A stretch of 64,000 nt of DNA from an uncultured Bryobacterales bacterium (GCA_958295955.1 OY282420.1:1316435-1380434); one strand, 5' to 3'; shown: positions 52,934 to 62,676, numbered from the stretch's first letter. Notes: generated from the sequence alone by a model not told the origin. Made by a program: numbers and translations.

Positions 52934-54607
52934 ATGCAACCCGCCGCCGCCGCGATCGTTTGTTTCATCCTCTATTTCGTCGTGTACCGTTTCTATGCGC
53001 GGTATCTCGGCGCCCGCATCTTTCGGCTGGACCCGAACGCCTCCACGCCCGCTCACGAGCTCAACGACGGCGTCGACTATGTCCCCTGCCGCAAGCCGAT
53101 CCTCTTCGGGCATCATTACGCTTCCATCGCAGGTCTCGCGCCGATGCTCGGCCCGGCCATCGCCGTCATTTGGGGCTGGCTGCCGGGCATGCTCTGGGTC
53201 GTGCTGGGAACGCTGTTCATCGGCGCGGTTCACGATTTCGGCGCCTTGGTCGTCTCCATGCGCAACAAGGGCCTGAGCATCGGCAAAGTCGCCGAAAACC
53301 TGATCGGACGGCGGGCGAAGGGTATTTTCCTGCTCATCATCCTTTTCCTGATCTGTCTGGTCATGGGCGTCTTCGTGCGGACCGTCGCCGGGCTCTTCAC
53401 CGTCGAGTTCTATCCGGAATCGGTTTTCCCGACGTTTTTCTTGATGGCCGTGGCGATAGTGATCGGCTGGCTCGCCTACAAGCGCGGGGCTTCGATAGGC
53501 CCTTTGACGCTGGTCGGCTTCGTGCTGATGATCGCTTCGATCGGCGTGGGTCTCAACATTGCTCGACCCGACCTCGGCGCCGAGACTTGGGTGCTGATCC
53601 TGCTGGTCTATGCTTTTGCGGCGTCGATCTTACCGGTGTGGGCCTTGCTGCAGCCCCGCGACTATTTGAATTCGCTGCTGCTCTACCTGGGCCTGGGCGC
53701 TTCTTACATCGGGCTTTTCGTGCTGCAGCCGTCATTCGCGGCGCCGGCGGTGGACACGCAGCCGGCGGGCGCGCCGCCGATCTTTCCCTTCGTATTCATC
53801 GTGATCGCTTGCGGAGCCGTCTCGGGGTTCCACGGGCTGGTGTCGTCGGGAACCACGTCGAAGCAAATCGACAAGGAAACCGACGCCGTGCCGATCGGAT
53901 ACGGGGGCATGGTCGGGGAGTCGATGCTGGGCTTGCTGGCCGTGCTGGCCTGTACCGCCGGGTTCCGCTCCCCCGAAACATGGGCGCAGCACTACGCGGA
54001 GTGGGGTTCGGCAAACGGTCTGTCGGAAAAGATGCGGGCATTCATCGACGGCACGGCCGTTTTCATCAACTCGATGGGCATCCCGCTGGAGCTTGCGCAG
54101 GCATTCATCGCGCTCGTGGCGGTTTCGTTCGCGCTGACCTCGCTCGATTCCGGCACGCGGCTGTTGCGCTACAACATCGAAGAAATCGCCGGCTCGATCG
54201 GGGTGAGCGCGCTCGGCCGGCGCTATCCCGCTTCCATCGTTGCGGTCGCGTTGATCGGCTTCTTCGCCTTCTACGAGATTCAGGGCCAACCCGCCGGCTT
54301 GGCGCTGTGGAGTCTGTTCGGCAGCACGAATCAGGTGCTGGGCGCCTTGACGCTGCTGACGATCACCATTTATCTGCGGCAGAGAGGGCGCAACTACCGC
54401 TATACCTTCTTCCCGATGGCCTTCATGCTGGTCGTCACCTTGATCGCCATGGTCATCAACCTGGACAAGTACTGGCGGGGCGGTCAGCTTTTGCTCGCGT
54501 TCGTCGCGGCTTCGATTTTCCTGCTGAGCATCTGGCTGGTCGTCGAGGCCGTGCTGCGTTTCCGCAAAGACACTGCCGATCTGCAGGCGTCGGCCGCCGG
54601 CGATTAG
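52934..54607 (+). CDS. cstA: carbon starvation protein CstA family transporter
   Basis: 557 aa, about 14 membrane helices. ARIFRLDPNASTPAHELNDGVDYVPC and RKPILFGHHYASIAGLAPMLGPAIAV are the CstA N-terminal signature; GAVHDFGALVVSMRNKGLSIG and SGFHGLVSSGTTSKQI, LTSLDSGTRLLRYN follow. Family members import pyruvate or peptides. Start ATG at 52934, after AGGGGG 7 nt upstream; a TATGAT box is at 52915-52920. Confidence 0.94.
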   Translation: MQPAAAAIVCFILYFVVYRFYARYLGARIFRLDPNASTPAHELNDGVDYVPCRKPILFGHHYASIAGLAPMLGPAIAVIWGWLPGMLWVVLGTLFIGAVHDFGALVVSMRNKGLSIGKVAENLIGRRAKGIFLLIILFLICLVMGVFVRTVAGLFTVEFYPESVFPTFFLMAVAIVIGWLAYKRGASIGPLTLVGFVLMIASIGVGLNIARPDLGAETWVLILLVYAFAASILPVWALLQPRDYLNSLLLYLGLGASYIGLFVLQPSFAAPAVDTQPAGAPPIFPFVFIVIACGAVSGFHGLVSSGTTSKQIDKETDAVPIGYGGMVGESMLGLLAVLACTAGFRSPETWAQHYAEWGSANGLSEKMRAFIDGTAVFINSMGIPLELAQAFIALVAVSFALTSLDSGTRLLRYNIEEIAGSIGVSALGRRYPASIVAVALIGFFAFYEIQGQPAGLALWSLFGSTNQVLGALTLLTITIYLRQRGRNYRYTFFPMAFMLVVTLIAMVINLDKYWRGGQLLLAFVAASIFLLSIWLVVEAVLRFRKDTADLQASAAGD

Positions 54608-54843
54608 CTCTCCGCCGTCTTCGACTTCGGGTTGCGCTCCACTACGCCGGCGGCCAAGCGGAAACCCGTATCGTGCAGCGGATCCGCAGAGCAGACCAGC
54701 CGCGGGTCTCCGTGGTCGCCGCGAGTTTCTGGGAAACTGCCGCTGAAGTCCGGGTCCGCTTCGTCGATCGTCCATACCAGACGCCCCTTGAAACGCACGC
54801 GCACTTCGAGAGCGGCGCCGCAGGCTTGACAGCGATAGCGCAT
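54604..54843 (-). CDS. small zinc-ribbon-like protein, unknown function
   Basis: 79 aa starting MRYRCQACGAALEVRVRFKG, with a CxxC knuckle at Cys5-Cys8 and a third Cys in RLVCSADPLHDTG. The middle is acidic (TIDEADPDFSG). The Cys spacing suggests a partial zinc ribbon. I do not recognise a named family. The stop overlaps the cstA stop on the other strand (TTAG). Confidence 0.55.
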   Translation of the reverse strand: MRYRCQACGAALEVRVRFKGRLVWTIDEADPDFSGSFPETRGDHGDPRLVCSADPLHDTGFRLAAGVVERNPKSKTAES

Positions 54844-54866
54844 CGTTTGCGGCCGCGCCCCCCGGC

Positions 54867-56024
54867 TTAAAGTTCCCCTGACGCGGCAAGCTCGACAACT
54901 TGGCCCGACCGGCGGTCTGCGATGCGCAGCTTGCCGCCGCTCCACTGCACTTCATCGACCCCCCGGAAGCCCTCCGGCATACGCGTCCAAAAGAGCAAGT
55001 AGGAGGCGTCGATGCGCCCGCGGGCGGGCAGCCAGCGATAGAGCAGCCGGCCGAACAAACGGCCCTGGGTAACCATCTCGCGCCGCGGGCGGTCGAACGC
55101 CTGCGTTCCGAACTCGAGCCCTCTGGCGAGCATGCCCTCGCGCGGATAGTTCTCCCACGTTTGCAGCCAGGGATAGGCGCTCGTGCGGAACAGATATCCG
55201 ATCAAGAGCCGCTTCTCGGTGTGCAGCGCGGTGACAAACGCCCACTCGCGAGTCGGGTCCATCAGGTGACCGGTATGGTCGAGCGAATGCGACTCGAGCG
55301 GCGCCGCCCGCAGATCGACGGCGCCGCCTGCTCCGGCCGGCGCCAGCGGCCAGGCGAAGTCCTTGTTGCCGATAAGCCGGTGAACGCGCCCGCCGGACGG
55401 CGGCCCCGAACGCGGCCGCGTGAGCGCCCGGTTGGGAGACATATCGACCACCGTGACCCCTCTCTCGAGAAACGGCGAGCCGATCGTTGCGTGCTCCGCC
55501 CAGTTGACGGGCCGGTCGAAGTCGAGCAAGCTCGTCAGACTCGATTTCACGTACACCACGTTTTCGCCGGGTTTGAGGCGCACTTCACGTTGCAGCAATT
55601 CGTGAACGCGCGGCAGCGTGACTGCCTGACGCAGCACGCTGTCGCCGTTTTCAATGCCTGCGAATGCAGCCGCCCAAGGAAGGCGGTGCGCCTCCCCGTG
55701 GCCCTGCATGCCCGCCGCGGCTTCGGCGGCGGACGGCGGACCGAAGCCGTCCACGCAGACAAAGTGTCCGGTTCCGCCGGCCTGGCGCTCGGGACGGCCG
55801 CTCTCGCGGTTCGCCCGCAGCGCGTCCCACATCGGGTTGTTCCGCTCCGCGTCGCCGGCGAGCACGATCGACGCAAACGAGCCGCCGTGCTTGAGGACGG
55901 TCAACTCGACCGCGCCGTTGGTCAGCAAGACCGCCCCGCGGCCGCGAAACGAGTGCTGCGCGTCAACCGCGGCGAGAATCGTTTGCGCCGCCAGAAAAGG
56001 CAAAGCTGCGGAACGGAGCTTCAT
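54867..56024 (-). CDS. exported galactose-mutarotase-fold-like protein, function unknown
   Basis: 385 aa. Signal peptide residues 1-22 (ends ILAAVDA). The body begins VLLTNGAVELTVLKHGGSFASIVL, resembling the opening beta sheets of aldose-1-epimerase-like proteins, with later strands VVYVKSSLTSLLDF, HTGHLMDPTREWAFVTALH and WLQTWENYPREGMLARGLEFGTQ, the last typical of this superfamily's active-site region. Probably a carbohydrate-binding or epimerising periplasmic protein. A TACCAT box ends 9 nt before the ATG. Confidence 0.65.
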   Translation of the reverse strand: MKLRSAALPFLAAQTILAAVDAQHSFRGRGAVLLTNGAVELTVLKHGGSFASIVLAGDAERNNPMWDALRANRESGRPERQAGGTGHFVCVDGFGPPSAAEAAAGMQGHGEAHRLPWAAAFAGIENGDSVLRQAVTLPRVHELLQREVRLKPGENVVYVKSSLTSLLDFDRPVNWAEHATIGSPFLERGVTVVDMSPNRALTRPRSGPPSGGRVHRLIGNKDFAWPLAPAGAGGAVDLRAAPLESHSLDHTGHLMDPTREWAFVTALHTEKRLLIGYLFRTSAYPWLQTWENYPREGMLARGLEFGTQAFDRPRREMVTQGRLFGRLLYRWLPARGRIDASYLLFWTRMPEGFRGVDEVQWSGGKLRIADRRSGQVVELAASGEL

Positions 56025-56033
56025 GTTCAACGA

Positions 56034-56039
56034 ATGGTA
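56034..56039 (-). promoter_or_regulatory. weak -10-like box for the mutarotase-like gene
   Basis: TACCAT preceded by GC, 9 nt from the ATG at 56024. It is further from consensus than the other boxes of this kind. Confidence 0.3.
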
Positions 56040-56092
56040 GCAAGCCTTGCGCGGCATGAGAAAATAGACACTCGTCTCCCGGGGAGGTTTGC

Positions 56093-56986
56093 ATGTTCAG
56101 AGGATGTGGGACAGCGATGATTACGCCGTTCGCGGCGGACGGCTCATTGGACGAAGCCGCTCTGCGGCGGCTCGTTCGCCGCCAGGTGGACGCGGGCATC
56201 CATTTCCTCGTGCCCTGCGGAACCACCGGCGAAAGCCCCACGCTGACCCGCCGGGAACATTTGCGCATCGTCGAGGTCACCCTCGAAGAAGCCCGCGGCC
56301 GCGTTCCCGTAGTCGCCGGCTGCGGCGGCTACAACACGAGCAAAATCATCGCGCTTGCCGCCGATCTGGCAACGATGGGAGTCGACGGATTACTTTCCGT
56401 GACGCCCTACTACAACAAGCCGACCGCGGAAGGGCTGTATCGGCATTACGCCGCGCTGGCCGGCGCCACACGGCTGCCGATCGTCGTTTACAACGTTCCG
56501 GGGCGGACGAGTTGCAACGTCAAGCCCGACCTGCTGCGCCGGCTTGCCGCGCTGGACAACGTCGTCGCCGTGAAAGAAGCATCGGGCGACATCGGACAGA
56601 TGGTCGCCATCTGCCAAACGGCGGCGAACGATTTCGCCGTGCTTTCCGGCGACGATTCCGTGACGCTGCCGCTGATGGCGCTCGGCGGTGCGGGCGTCAT
56701 CTCTGTGGCGTCGAATGAGATTCCGGCCGAAATGGCCCGGCTGTGCGCGGCTGCGCTTGCCGGAGACTTTGCTCGCGCCCGCGAAATCCATCGACGCTAC
56801 TGCCCGTTGATGGATGTCAATTTTTGCGAGACCAGCCCCGGCCCGGTGAAAGTCGCCATGGAGAAGATGGGGCTGATCGAGGCGCATTATCGGCTTCCGA
56901 TGGTGCGGCCGCAAGCGGAAAGCTGCGGTCGCGTTGGCGCCGTCCTGGAGGAGTTGGGGTTATGCCCGGCCGGGACGGCCCGATAA
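56093..56986 (+). CDS. dapA: 4-hydroxy-tetrahydrodipicolinate synthase
   Basis: 297-aa class I aldolase. GTTGESPTLTRREH, VTPYYNKPTAEGLYRHY with the catalytic Tyr, YNVPGRTS and the Schiff-base Lys in VAVKEASGDIGQM fit DapA, which condenses pyruvate and aspartate semialdehyde in lysine and diaminopimelate synthesis. A strong Shine-Dalgarno (GGGGAGG) precedes the ATG. Other members of the family act on sugar acids, but the motif set fits DapA well. Confidence 0.92.
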   Translation: MFRGCGTAMITPFAADGSLDEAALRRLVRRQVDAGIHFLVPCGTTGESPTLTRREHLRIVEVTLEEARGRVPVVAGCGGYNTSKIIALAADLATMGVDGLLSVTPYYNKPTAEGLYRHYAALAGATRLPIVVYNVPGRTSCNVKPDLLRRLAALDNVVAVKEASGDIGQMVAICQTAANDFAVLSGDDSVTLPLMALGGAGVISVASNEIPAEMARLCAAALAGDFARAREIHRRYCPLMDVNFCETSPGPVKVAMEKMGLIEAHYRLPMVRPQAESCGRVGAVLEELGLCPAGTAR

Positions 56987-56998
56987 CCGCCGCTCTCG

Positions 56999-59900
56999 TC
57001 AAAATTGGAGTTTCAGCGCGGCCTGATAAACCCGCCCTACGCCTTCTTGCCGGACAATCCCGAAGAAGGGGTGGTCGATGTTGCCGAACGGCGCGGCCCA
57101 ATTTTTGTTGTTGAACACGTTGAGCAGATCGAAGCCGAGCTCCATGGTGAGAAACTCGCCCGTTTCGATCGGCCGCGAGATACGCAGATCCCATTGCTGA
57201 AAGCTCGGCAGCCGATAGGCGTTCCGCTTGGAAGTGCCGGGCCGCGTTTCGTCGAAATCCGTGGGGACGACGGGCGAGAAGGCAGTCGGGTCGAAGGCGA
57301 ATCTGCCGCTGACTTCCCGGCCGTCGGCGGTTGGGAACGTTTGTGTCTGCGACGGATCCAGCAGGCGGAAGCGGCCGACCAGATCCGGCCGGCCGACATG
57401 CTCGAAGGTGAATGTCGGATCCTCCGCCTGGCGGATGTCGAGCGGCAGCCCGGAACGCAGCCGCCAAACGCCGCTCACGCTCCAGCGGTCGGCCCAGCGG
57501 GCGTTCTCGACCCAACCGCGCGGCAGGCGCACTTGGTAAAACCACGTCGCGATCACGTTGTGCCGCCGGTCGAAGTTGGAGAACGTCCAGTCCTCGTTGA
57601 CCAGCTCGTCGCCAAAAACCGTGCTGCCGTTATCGAACGAGCGGCTCCAGTTGTAGCTGGCGTCGAATGCGATGCCGCGATGAAGGTAGCGGTTCGCCCT
57701 GATTTGCACGGCCTCGTACCGCGACCCGCCCGAACTTTCGAACGACCGGACGTTGCGGTATCTGGAAAACAAGCGCATGTTGCGGACAAACGTGAAGCTG
57801 CGCAGCGGATTGTAGGAGAACGTATTGATCTCGCGCTGGCGCTGCAGCCGTTGAGCGCGCGTGCCGAGGTAGCTGGCGCTGACGAATACCCGACCGGGCA
57901 AAAGTCGTTGCCAACTGAAATTCCAATGGTGGGCGCGTGCATTCTGAAAGTCTCGATCGAACACGCGAATCGGGTAACGCACTATGGAGGGCACAAATTT
58001 CACCGGGTCGCTTGTCGACAGCGCGGTGAACGGCGCTTGAAACGATCCCTCGGTCCGCCCCGGCGTGAAGCGGTTGTCGACGCTGAACGGCGGATATGTC
58101 GCTTGGAACAGCGCCGCGGCGCTGGCGCCGGCAAAAGTGCCGTGGTCGTAAAACAGCCCGTACGAGCCTCGAAAAACCGAGCGGCCGGACTCGCCGAGAA
58201 TCCAACGCGACAGTCGATGCTCCCCGCTCGGCGAGTAGGCGACGCCGACGCGCGGCGCGTAGTTCCGGCCCTTGGTCACGACCGTCGAACGGGTCAAGGG
58301 GCCGAAATCCGGATCGATGTCGCCTGGAAAAAGCAGGCTCGGCAGGGTCTCCGGGAAACGTTCGCTTAGCGTTCCGGGACGGAAGGCGGCAATGCGGTCC
58401 TGCGAATCGACCGCGGGAGGCTGCAACTCGACCCGAAATCCAAAAGTGACCTGCAACGAGCGCAACGGGCGGACTTCCGTTTCGCCGTAAACTGCGAACT
58501 CGCGCCAGCGAAGGTCGAGACTGCGCGGGGTCTGGAGCCGAAACTCCCCCGGCTGCCCCAGCAGCAAATCTCGAAGGCCGTCTCCGTAGGCTCGGACCGG
58601 CGGTTCCGGCGGCGCCGGGAAGCTGAAGCTGCCGGCGAAGTTCTCAGTGTTCGTGAAAGGCCAGAGACCGCGCTGAAAAAGGAAGCCGCCGCGGACAACC
58701 GTCCCGAACTTGCGGTATTCGGCATCGTGACCGGCTTGAAAGGTCGTTTGCGTGGAATTCTCCGAGCTGAGAAACGGCGCGATGTGGAAGCGCGGCAGAC
58801 CGGCGTCCGTCCAGAGCGTTACGTCGGGTATGGTTCCGGGGTTTTCCCCAAAATACTCGAAACCGAACTCCCGGGCGGGCGTGACTTCGAATTCGGAGTG
58901 CCCCTGACGGCGTGCGATGGAGAGTCGCTGCACGGCGATGCGTCCGGTCTGAACAAAATTCGGCGAGCCGGTATGAACAATTGAAAATTGGCCGTTGTTG
59001 GCGGTTTGACGCCGCTTATCGATGGTTCCGGGCGTGGTCACCAAGGTTTCCTTAATCGGTTCGTGGACGCGGTTGCGATAGAGATAGTGGCCGGCGTGCA
59101 GGGAAAGCGTCCGGGAACGTTTGTCGATCTTGGCCAGCGCCGACTGTCCGCTGCTGCGCAAATCCTCGTGCGTGCGCGCGTGCGTTGCGGTCAGATTCGG
59201 GGTCGGGAGAAAAGTTTCCAAATACTTTTGCATCAAGGGGTCGAGCCGGTCGGCGGGAATCCGCCCTTGGGGAAAGGGAACTCCCGTCAGCGGATCGACG
59301 GGAACATTGCCGGCGGCGGAAAAATCGCCAGCGCGCTCGGCGTTCGTCAACACTTCGGTCGTCGAATCGTGGCGGCGGTCCGTGCCCCAGCCTTCGGCGT
59401 CGGCAAGAAAATAGAGCTTTTTTTCGGGCCGGGCCGGACCGGTAATTTGGCCGCCTCCCGCCCATCCGTTCATTTGGTCGGCCGAACCGTCGAACGAGCC
59501 CAACGACCGGCTCCAGTTGGGGCGCCAATACGCTCGGAGTTGCCCGTGCCACTGCTCTTCGGCGCTGCGGAAAGTCGGCAGCACCACGGCCCCTGCATTG
59601 CGGCCTTCGCGGGCCGAATACGTATGCGTGACGACGCGGAACGTCTCGATCGCTTCCGGCGGCGGGCCGAAGTTCGCGGCTTGCGCGCCGGTGATTCGAT
59701 TTTGAGCGTTGTTCGATGCTCCGTCAAGTCGATAATTGATGAACGAGCGGCGCGACCCATTCGCCGAGACCGTTGCCGCTCTGCCGGTGAACGGGTCGAC
59801 TTCCAACATCGCCACGGGGTTCATGCCGGGGACGAGGTGGAGCAGCTTATCGACCGCCGTGCGGCCTTCCGCGCCGAGCAGCACCGGCACATCGGCGATC

Positions 59901-60304
59901 TGTTCCCGCACGAGCCCGAACTCGAGCGCGACCGTTTCCAGGCCGGAACGCGGCCGGGTGAGCGGCGGCTGCAACTTGCGCAGCGCCACTGCCGGAACAT
60001 CGACCGGGACTCCGGGCAGCACTTCGAACCAGGGCGTCCGCAGCACGGCGTAACTTTCATGGACAAACGCCAAGGAGTGCTCGCCGACCCGCACTCCCGA
60101 GAATGAAAACGCGCCGTCAACCGCCGTCCGCTCTCGAAGAACCTGGGCGCTGCGCCGGTTGATCAACTGGACTTCGACGCCTTCCAGACGATTCCGCTGC
60201 TCGTCTTCGACGATGCCGGCAACGATTCCATTCTGCGCCGAGAGGACGCTGACGAGTCCCGACAGGGCAAGAAACGCTGCAACGACGCATGATCGACGCC
60301 GCAT
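56999..60304 (-). CDS. TonB-dependent receptor-like protein with carboxypeptidase-regulatory plug (Oar-like)
   Basis: 1101 aa. Signal peptide residues 1-23; a carboxypeptidase-regulatory-like domain (GIVAGIVEDEQRNRLEGVEVQL, GAFSFSGVRVGEHSL); a plug region (DKLLHLVPGMNP, SANGSRRSFINYRLDGASNN); then a long beta barrel ending RVYQAALKLQF with a terminal Phe. This is the abundant acidobacterial Oar/SusC-like outer membrane family, probably importing oligosaccharides or peptides. It lies directly downstream of an ECF sigma/anti-sigma pair, which may control it. Confidence 0.92.
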   Translation of the reverse strand: MRRRSCVVAAFLALSGLVSVLSAQNGIVAGIVEDEQRNRLEGVEVQLINRRSAQVLRERTAVDGAFSFSGVRVGEHSLAFVHESYAVLRTPWFEVLPGVPVDVPAVALRKLQPPLTRPRSGLETVALEFGLVREQIADVPVLLGAEGRTAVDKLLHLVPGMNPVAMLEVDPFTGRAATVSANGSRRSFINYRLDGASNNAQNRITGAQAANFGPPPEAIETFRVVTHTYSAREGRNAGAVVLPTFRSAEEQWHGQLRAYWRPNWSRSLGSFDGSADQMNGWAGGGQITGPARPEKKLYFLADAEGWGTDRRHDSTTEVLTNAERAGDFSAAGNVPVDPLTGVPFPQGRIPADRLDPLMQKYLETFLPTPNLTATHARTHEDLRSSGQSALAKIDKRSRTLSLHAGHYLYRNRVHEPIKETLVTTPGTIDKRRQTANNGQFSIVHTGSPNFVQTGRIAVQRLSIARRQGHSEFEVTPAREFGFEYFGENPGTIPDVTLWTDAGLPRFHIAPFLSSENSTQTTFQAGHDAEYRKFGTVVRGGFLFQRGLWPFTNTENFAGSFSFPAPPEPPVRAYGDGLRDLLLGQPGEFRLQTPRSLDLRWREFAVYGETEVRPLRSLQVTFGFRVELQPPAVDSQDRIAAFRPGTLSERFPETLPSLLFPGDIDPDFGPLTRSTVVTKGRNYAPRVGVAYSPSGEHRLSRWILGESGRSVFRGSYGLFYDHGTFAGASAAALFQATYPPFSVDNRFTPGRTEGSFQAPFTALSTSDPVKFVPSIVRYPIRVFDRDFQNARAHHWNFSWQRLLPGRVFVSASYLGTRAQRLQRQREINTFSYNPLRSFTFVRNMRLFSRYRNVRSFESSGGSRYEAVQIRANRYLHRGIAFDASYNWSRSFDNGSTVFGDELVNEDWTFSNFDRRHNVIATWFYQVRLPRGWVENARWADRWSVSGVWRLRSGLPLDIRQAEDPTFTFEHVGRPDLVGRFRLLDPSQTQTFPTADGREVSGRFAFDPTAFSPVVPTDFDETRPGTSKRNAYRLPSFQQWDLRISRPIETGEFLTMELGFDLLNVFNNKNWAAPFGNIDHPFFGIVRQEGVGRVYQAALKLQF

Positions 60305-60352
60305 TGGGGCGTACGCCTCCGAGATAGACGGAAACCGCCGCCGAAAATCCCC

Positions 60353-60374
60353 AACCCCTGCTTGAGAGGGGGTT
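60353..60374. other. hairpin in the leader of the TonB receptor gene
   Basis: AACCCC (60353-60358) pairs with GGGGTT (60369-60374) across a 10-nt loop, between the anti-sigma stop and the receptor start. It may stabilise or regulate the leader mRNA; no U-tract is adjacent in the gene direction. Confidence 0.3.
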
Positions 60375-60400
60375 TGAATGATCCAAGCGATGATGTTTTT

Positions 60401-60406
60401 AGTGTA
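60401..60406 (-). promoter_or_regulatory. possible -10 box for the TonB receptor gene
   Basis: TACACT immediately after the anti-sigma stop would give a leader of about 90 nt, with GGAGG 11 nt before the ATG at 60304. Alternatively the receptor is simply read through from the sigma operon. Confidence 0.3.
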
Positions 60407-60409
60407 GGG

Positions 60410-62131
60410 CTAGCGCATCGCCCGGCGCAGACGCGCGATGTGAGAACGGATACCGGCCAGGCGCTCGCCGCAAGAGCGTTCCCCGCCGCGGGCGTCGAGA
60501 GCGGTTTCCCCGGAGACGAAGATCGTGGTCAGCATCCGGTCGAGCCCCAGCGCGTCGGCCAGAAGCTCGCTGCTTTCCTCAGCCGCTTCAACCGACTCTT
60601 TGGGGGCGGCCTTTTTAGCGCGGTAGGTCCAATAGCGGCGCGGCAAGACCTCTGACAGCTTGGCGTAGATAGCCGCCTCGCGGGCGGCGATGCCGTCAAG
60701 ATGGAACTCGATCAAGCGGCTGAGCGTGTTTGAACCGCCGAGTTCCGCCGTGTCCGCGCGGCTGAGCACGGAATGGACAACGTGGACATGGGCCAGCAAT
60801 TCGGAGTCGTGACGCAAGACGTCGCTCACGTAACGTTCGAGCTCGGCTTCAAGTAGAGTTGCCCGCGGCGAGCGGAAGGAGCGGCGGGCGGCATCTCGGT
60901 AATGAGCCAACAACGAATTGCGCACCATGCCGCCGGCCGGCCGCTCGGCGTTCCGCGCAAGAATCGTCACCCGCTCGGCGCTGCCGAGGCCGTCGTCACG
61001 CAGCGCCAGGTTGAACGTCAGCGGCCGCCCACCGGCCGCGGCGCGCAGCTTCGACTCGATGACGGCCCGTTCCGCAACACCGGCAACGCTGCCGCTGAAT
61101 ACAATGCTCTCGCCGTTGCCGGCGGGTCGGATATTCCGCTTCCACAAGCCTGTCCTGGCCAGCAGCCAGAATCCTTCGATCGCCGCTTCGCCCGCGTCTT
61201 CCAAAATGGGCTCCGGGCGGGCGGCGGCAACCGCCGTTTCCGAAACAGTCTCAGACGGCCGGTACGGCCGGAGCGCTGGAGCCGCCCGGGCAAGCAGCGC
61301 GGTTTCAGGAGCGGCGCCGGAGGTCAACGGCGCCGTGACGAGTTCGGCGACCGCTTCCCGGATTGGCGCGGACGCTGAGCTTGCCGCCAATTCGAATCGC
61401 TCGACGCGGCTTGCCGCAACGGCCTCGACGGTTTGCGGCAGGCTCCCGGGCCGCACGGCCGCGGGCGGTTCGGGAGTCGAAACGTCAGCGGCGGGCGTCG
61501 ACGCCGCGAACCGGTCGGACGGAAGCTCCGGCTCTTGAACGGCCTGGAACCCGGCCCAGACGACAAAGGCGGCCGCAGCGGCGACGGCCGCGTATTCGCG
61601 GACCCCGGCAACGGGGAACGTAATGATCTTGGCCGCGTTTTTCCAGACGGGCGCGGGTTCTTTCGTTTGCGCCGCCAAGCGCTTCTCGAGAGCGGCCAAG
61701 GCGGCAACCTTGATCTCGACCGGCTCTTCTGCGATCAGCGAGCGCAACTCCGCCTCAATATCCGCAAGCAGAATGCTCATGTTTGCGGCTTCCCGTTGGC
61801 ATTTGGAGCAGCCGCTCAGGTGAGCTGCGCGGTCGACCGGCAACTGCGCTTCACTCGAAAGCAGCAACTCGCCGGCCGTGAGGCAGCAGCCGATTTTCTC
61901 GGTTTCGGCAGCGATGTTGGCGCGCAGCCGCGTCAATGAAGCCGCTTGCAACGCGGCAGGCTCGGCGGGAACCGATGCGCGAATGACGGCAGCAGCGCCG
62001 ACGAACGTCTCCTGCGCCTCCACGAGGGAGGCTTTGCAATCGACACAGTCCCGGACGTGGCGGCAGAGCGCCCGATCGTCCAGTTCACCGGCTGCGTACA
62101 GCAGTAATTCTTCCGTACCGAGATGTCTCAC
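60410..62131 (-). CDS. large membrane-anchored anti-sigma factor with two zinc-finger motifs
   Basis: 573 aa. Two HC2 zinc-finger motifs: His25-x3-Cys29-x2-Cys32 and His104-x3-Cys108-x2-Cys111, typical of ECF anti-sigma factors. A hydrophobic segment (YAAVAAAAAFVVWAGFQAV, about residues 178-196) is the likely membrane anchor. The extracytoplasmic part is Ala/Pro/Glu-rich, then an alpha-helical region with ALAHV-like repeats. The first 110 residues can bind sigma. It is far longer than most members. GTG at 62131 is chosen; this overlaps the sigma gene by 47 nt, a strong coupling. Confidence 0.8.
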   Translation of the reverse strand: MRHLGTEELLLYAAGELDDRALCRHVRDCVDCKASLVEAQETFVGAAAVIRASVPAEPAALQAASLTRLRANIAAETEKIGCCLTAGELLLSSEAQLPVDRAAHLSGCSKCQREAANMSILLADIEAELRSLIAEEPVEIKVAALAALEKRLAAQTKEPAPVWKNAAKIITFPVAGVREYAAVAAAAAFVVWAGFQAVQEPELPSDRFAASTPAADVSTPEPPAAVRPGSLPQTVEAVAASRVERFELAASSASAPIREAVAELVTAPLTSGAAPETALLARAAPALRPYRPSETVSETAVAAARPEPILEDAGEAAIEGFWLLARTGLWKRNIRPAGNGESIVFSGSVAGVAERAVIESKLRAAAGGRPLTFNLALRDDGLGSAERVTILARNAERPAGGMVRNSLLAHYRDAARRSFRSPRATLLEAELERYVSDVLRHDSELLAHVHVVHSVLSRADTAELGGSNTLSRLIEFHLDGIAAREAAIYAKLSEVLPRRYWTYRAKKAAPKESVEAAEESSELLADALGLDRMLTTIFVSGETALDARGGERSCGERLAGIRSHIARLRRAMR

Positions 62132-62663
62132 TGGCGTCCTTGCTCGCTCGTTCGACTTGAGTCTCCCGCAATTTGTTGACCGCCCGCGCCACATAGCTCG
62201 CAGCGGTCGAAATCGTTATATCCAGCACTCCCGCGATTTCGCGGAACTTCAAACCCTCGGCCCGCAACCGCAGGCATTCCATTTCGGTGGAGGTCAACGT
62301 GTGCCACGGCAAGCTCGAAATCCGCAGCCGATACTCTGATTCCATGTCCTGAGCGGCCAAGCCGGCTTCGATCAGCCTCCACTCGTCGTCGCCTACCAGA
62401 TCCAGCTTCTTCGTGCGCCCGTGGTCGATGACCAGGTTGTGCGCAACCCGAAACAGCCAAGCTTTCGGCTGCTCGATGACCTCTTGCTTGCAACGCGCTT
62501 GGAAAAACCGGATAAAGCACTCTTGCGCGATGTCTTCCGCCGTTGCAAAATCGCCCAAGCGATAGCGCAAGTAGCGCATCAAGCTCGCGCGGTGCTCGAC
62601 GAACAACTCCTCCGTTTCCCATGCAATGCGAGCGGGATCGCCGGATGTGTCGTAGTCGTACAA
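62085..62663 (-). CDS. ECF-type RNA polymerase sigma factor
   Basis: 192 aa. Region 2: ELFVEHRASLMRYLRYRLGDFATAEDIAQECFIRFF and ACKQ-like linker to PKAWLFRVAHNLVIDHGR (quoted in parts). Region 4: LTSTEMECLRLRAEGLKFREIAGVLDITISTAASYVARAVNKLRE helix-turn-helix (residues about 130-175). The start is TTG at 62663; no better ATG or GTG lies nearby. Nested inverted repeats sit upstream (62677-62743). Gene order sigma, anti-sigma, TonB receptor resembles signal-responsive uptake operons. Confidence 0.88.
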   Translation of the reverse strand: MYDYDTSGDPARIAWETEELFVEHRASLMRYLRYRLGDFATAEDIAQECFIRFFQARCKQEVIEQPKAWLFRVAHNLVIDHGRTKKLDLVGDDEWRLIEAGLAAQDMESEYRLRISSLPWHTLTSTEMECLRLRAEGLKFREIAGVLDITISTAASYVARAVNKLRETQVERASKDASETSRYGRITAVRSR

Positions 62664-62676
62664 TCCGAGCCTCGAC

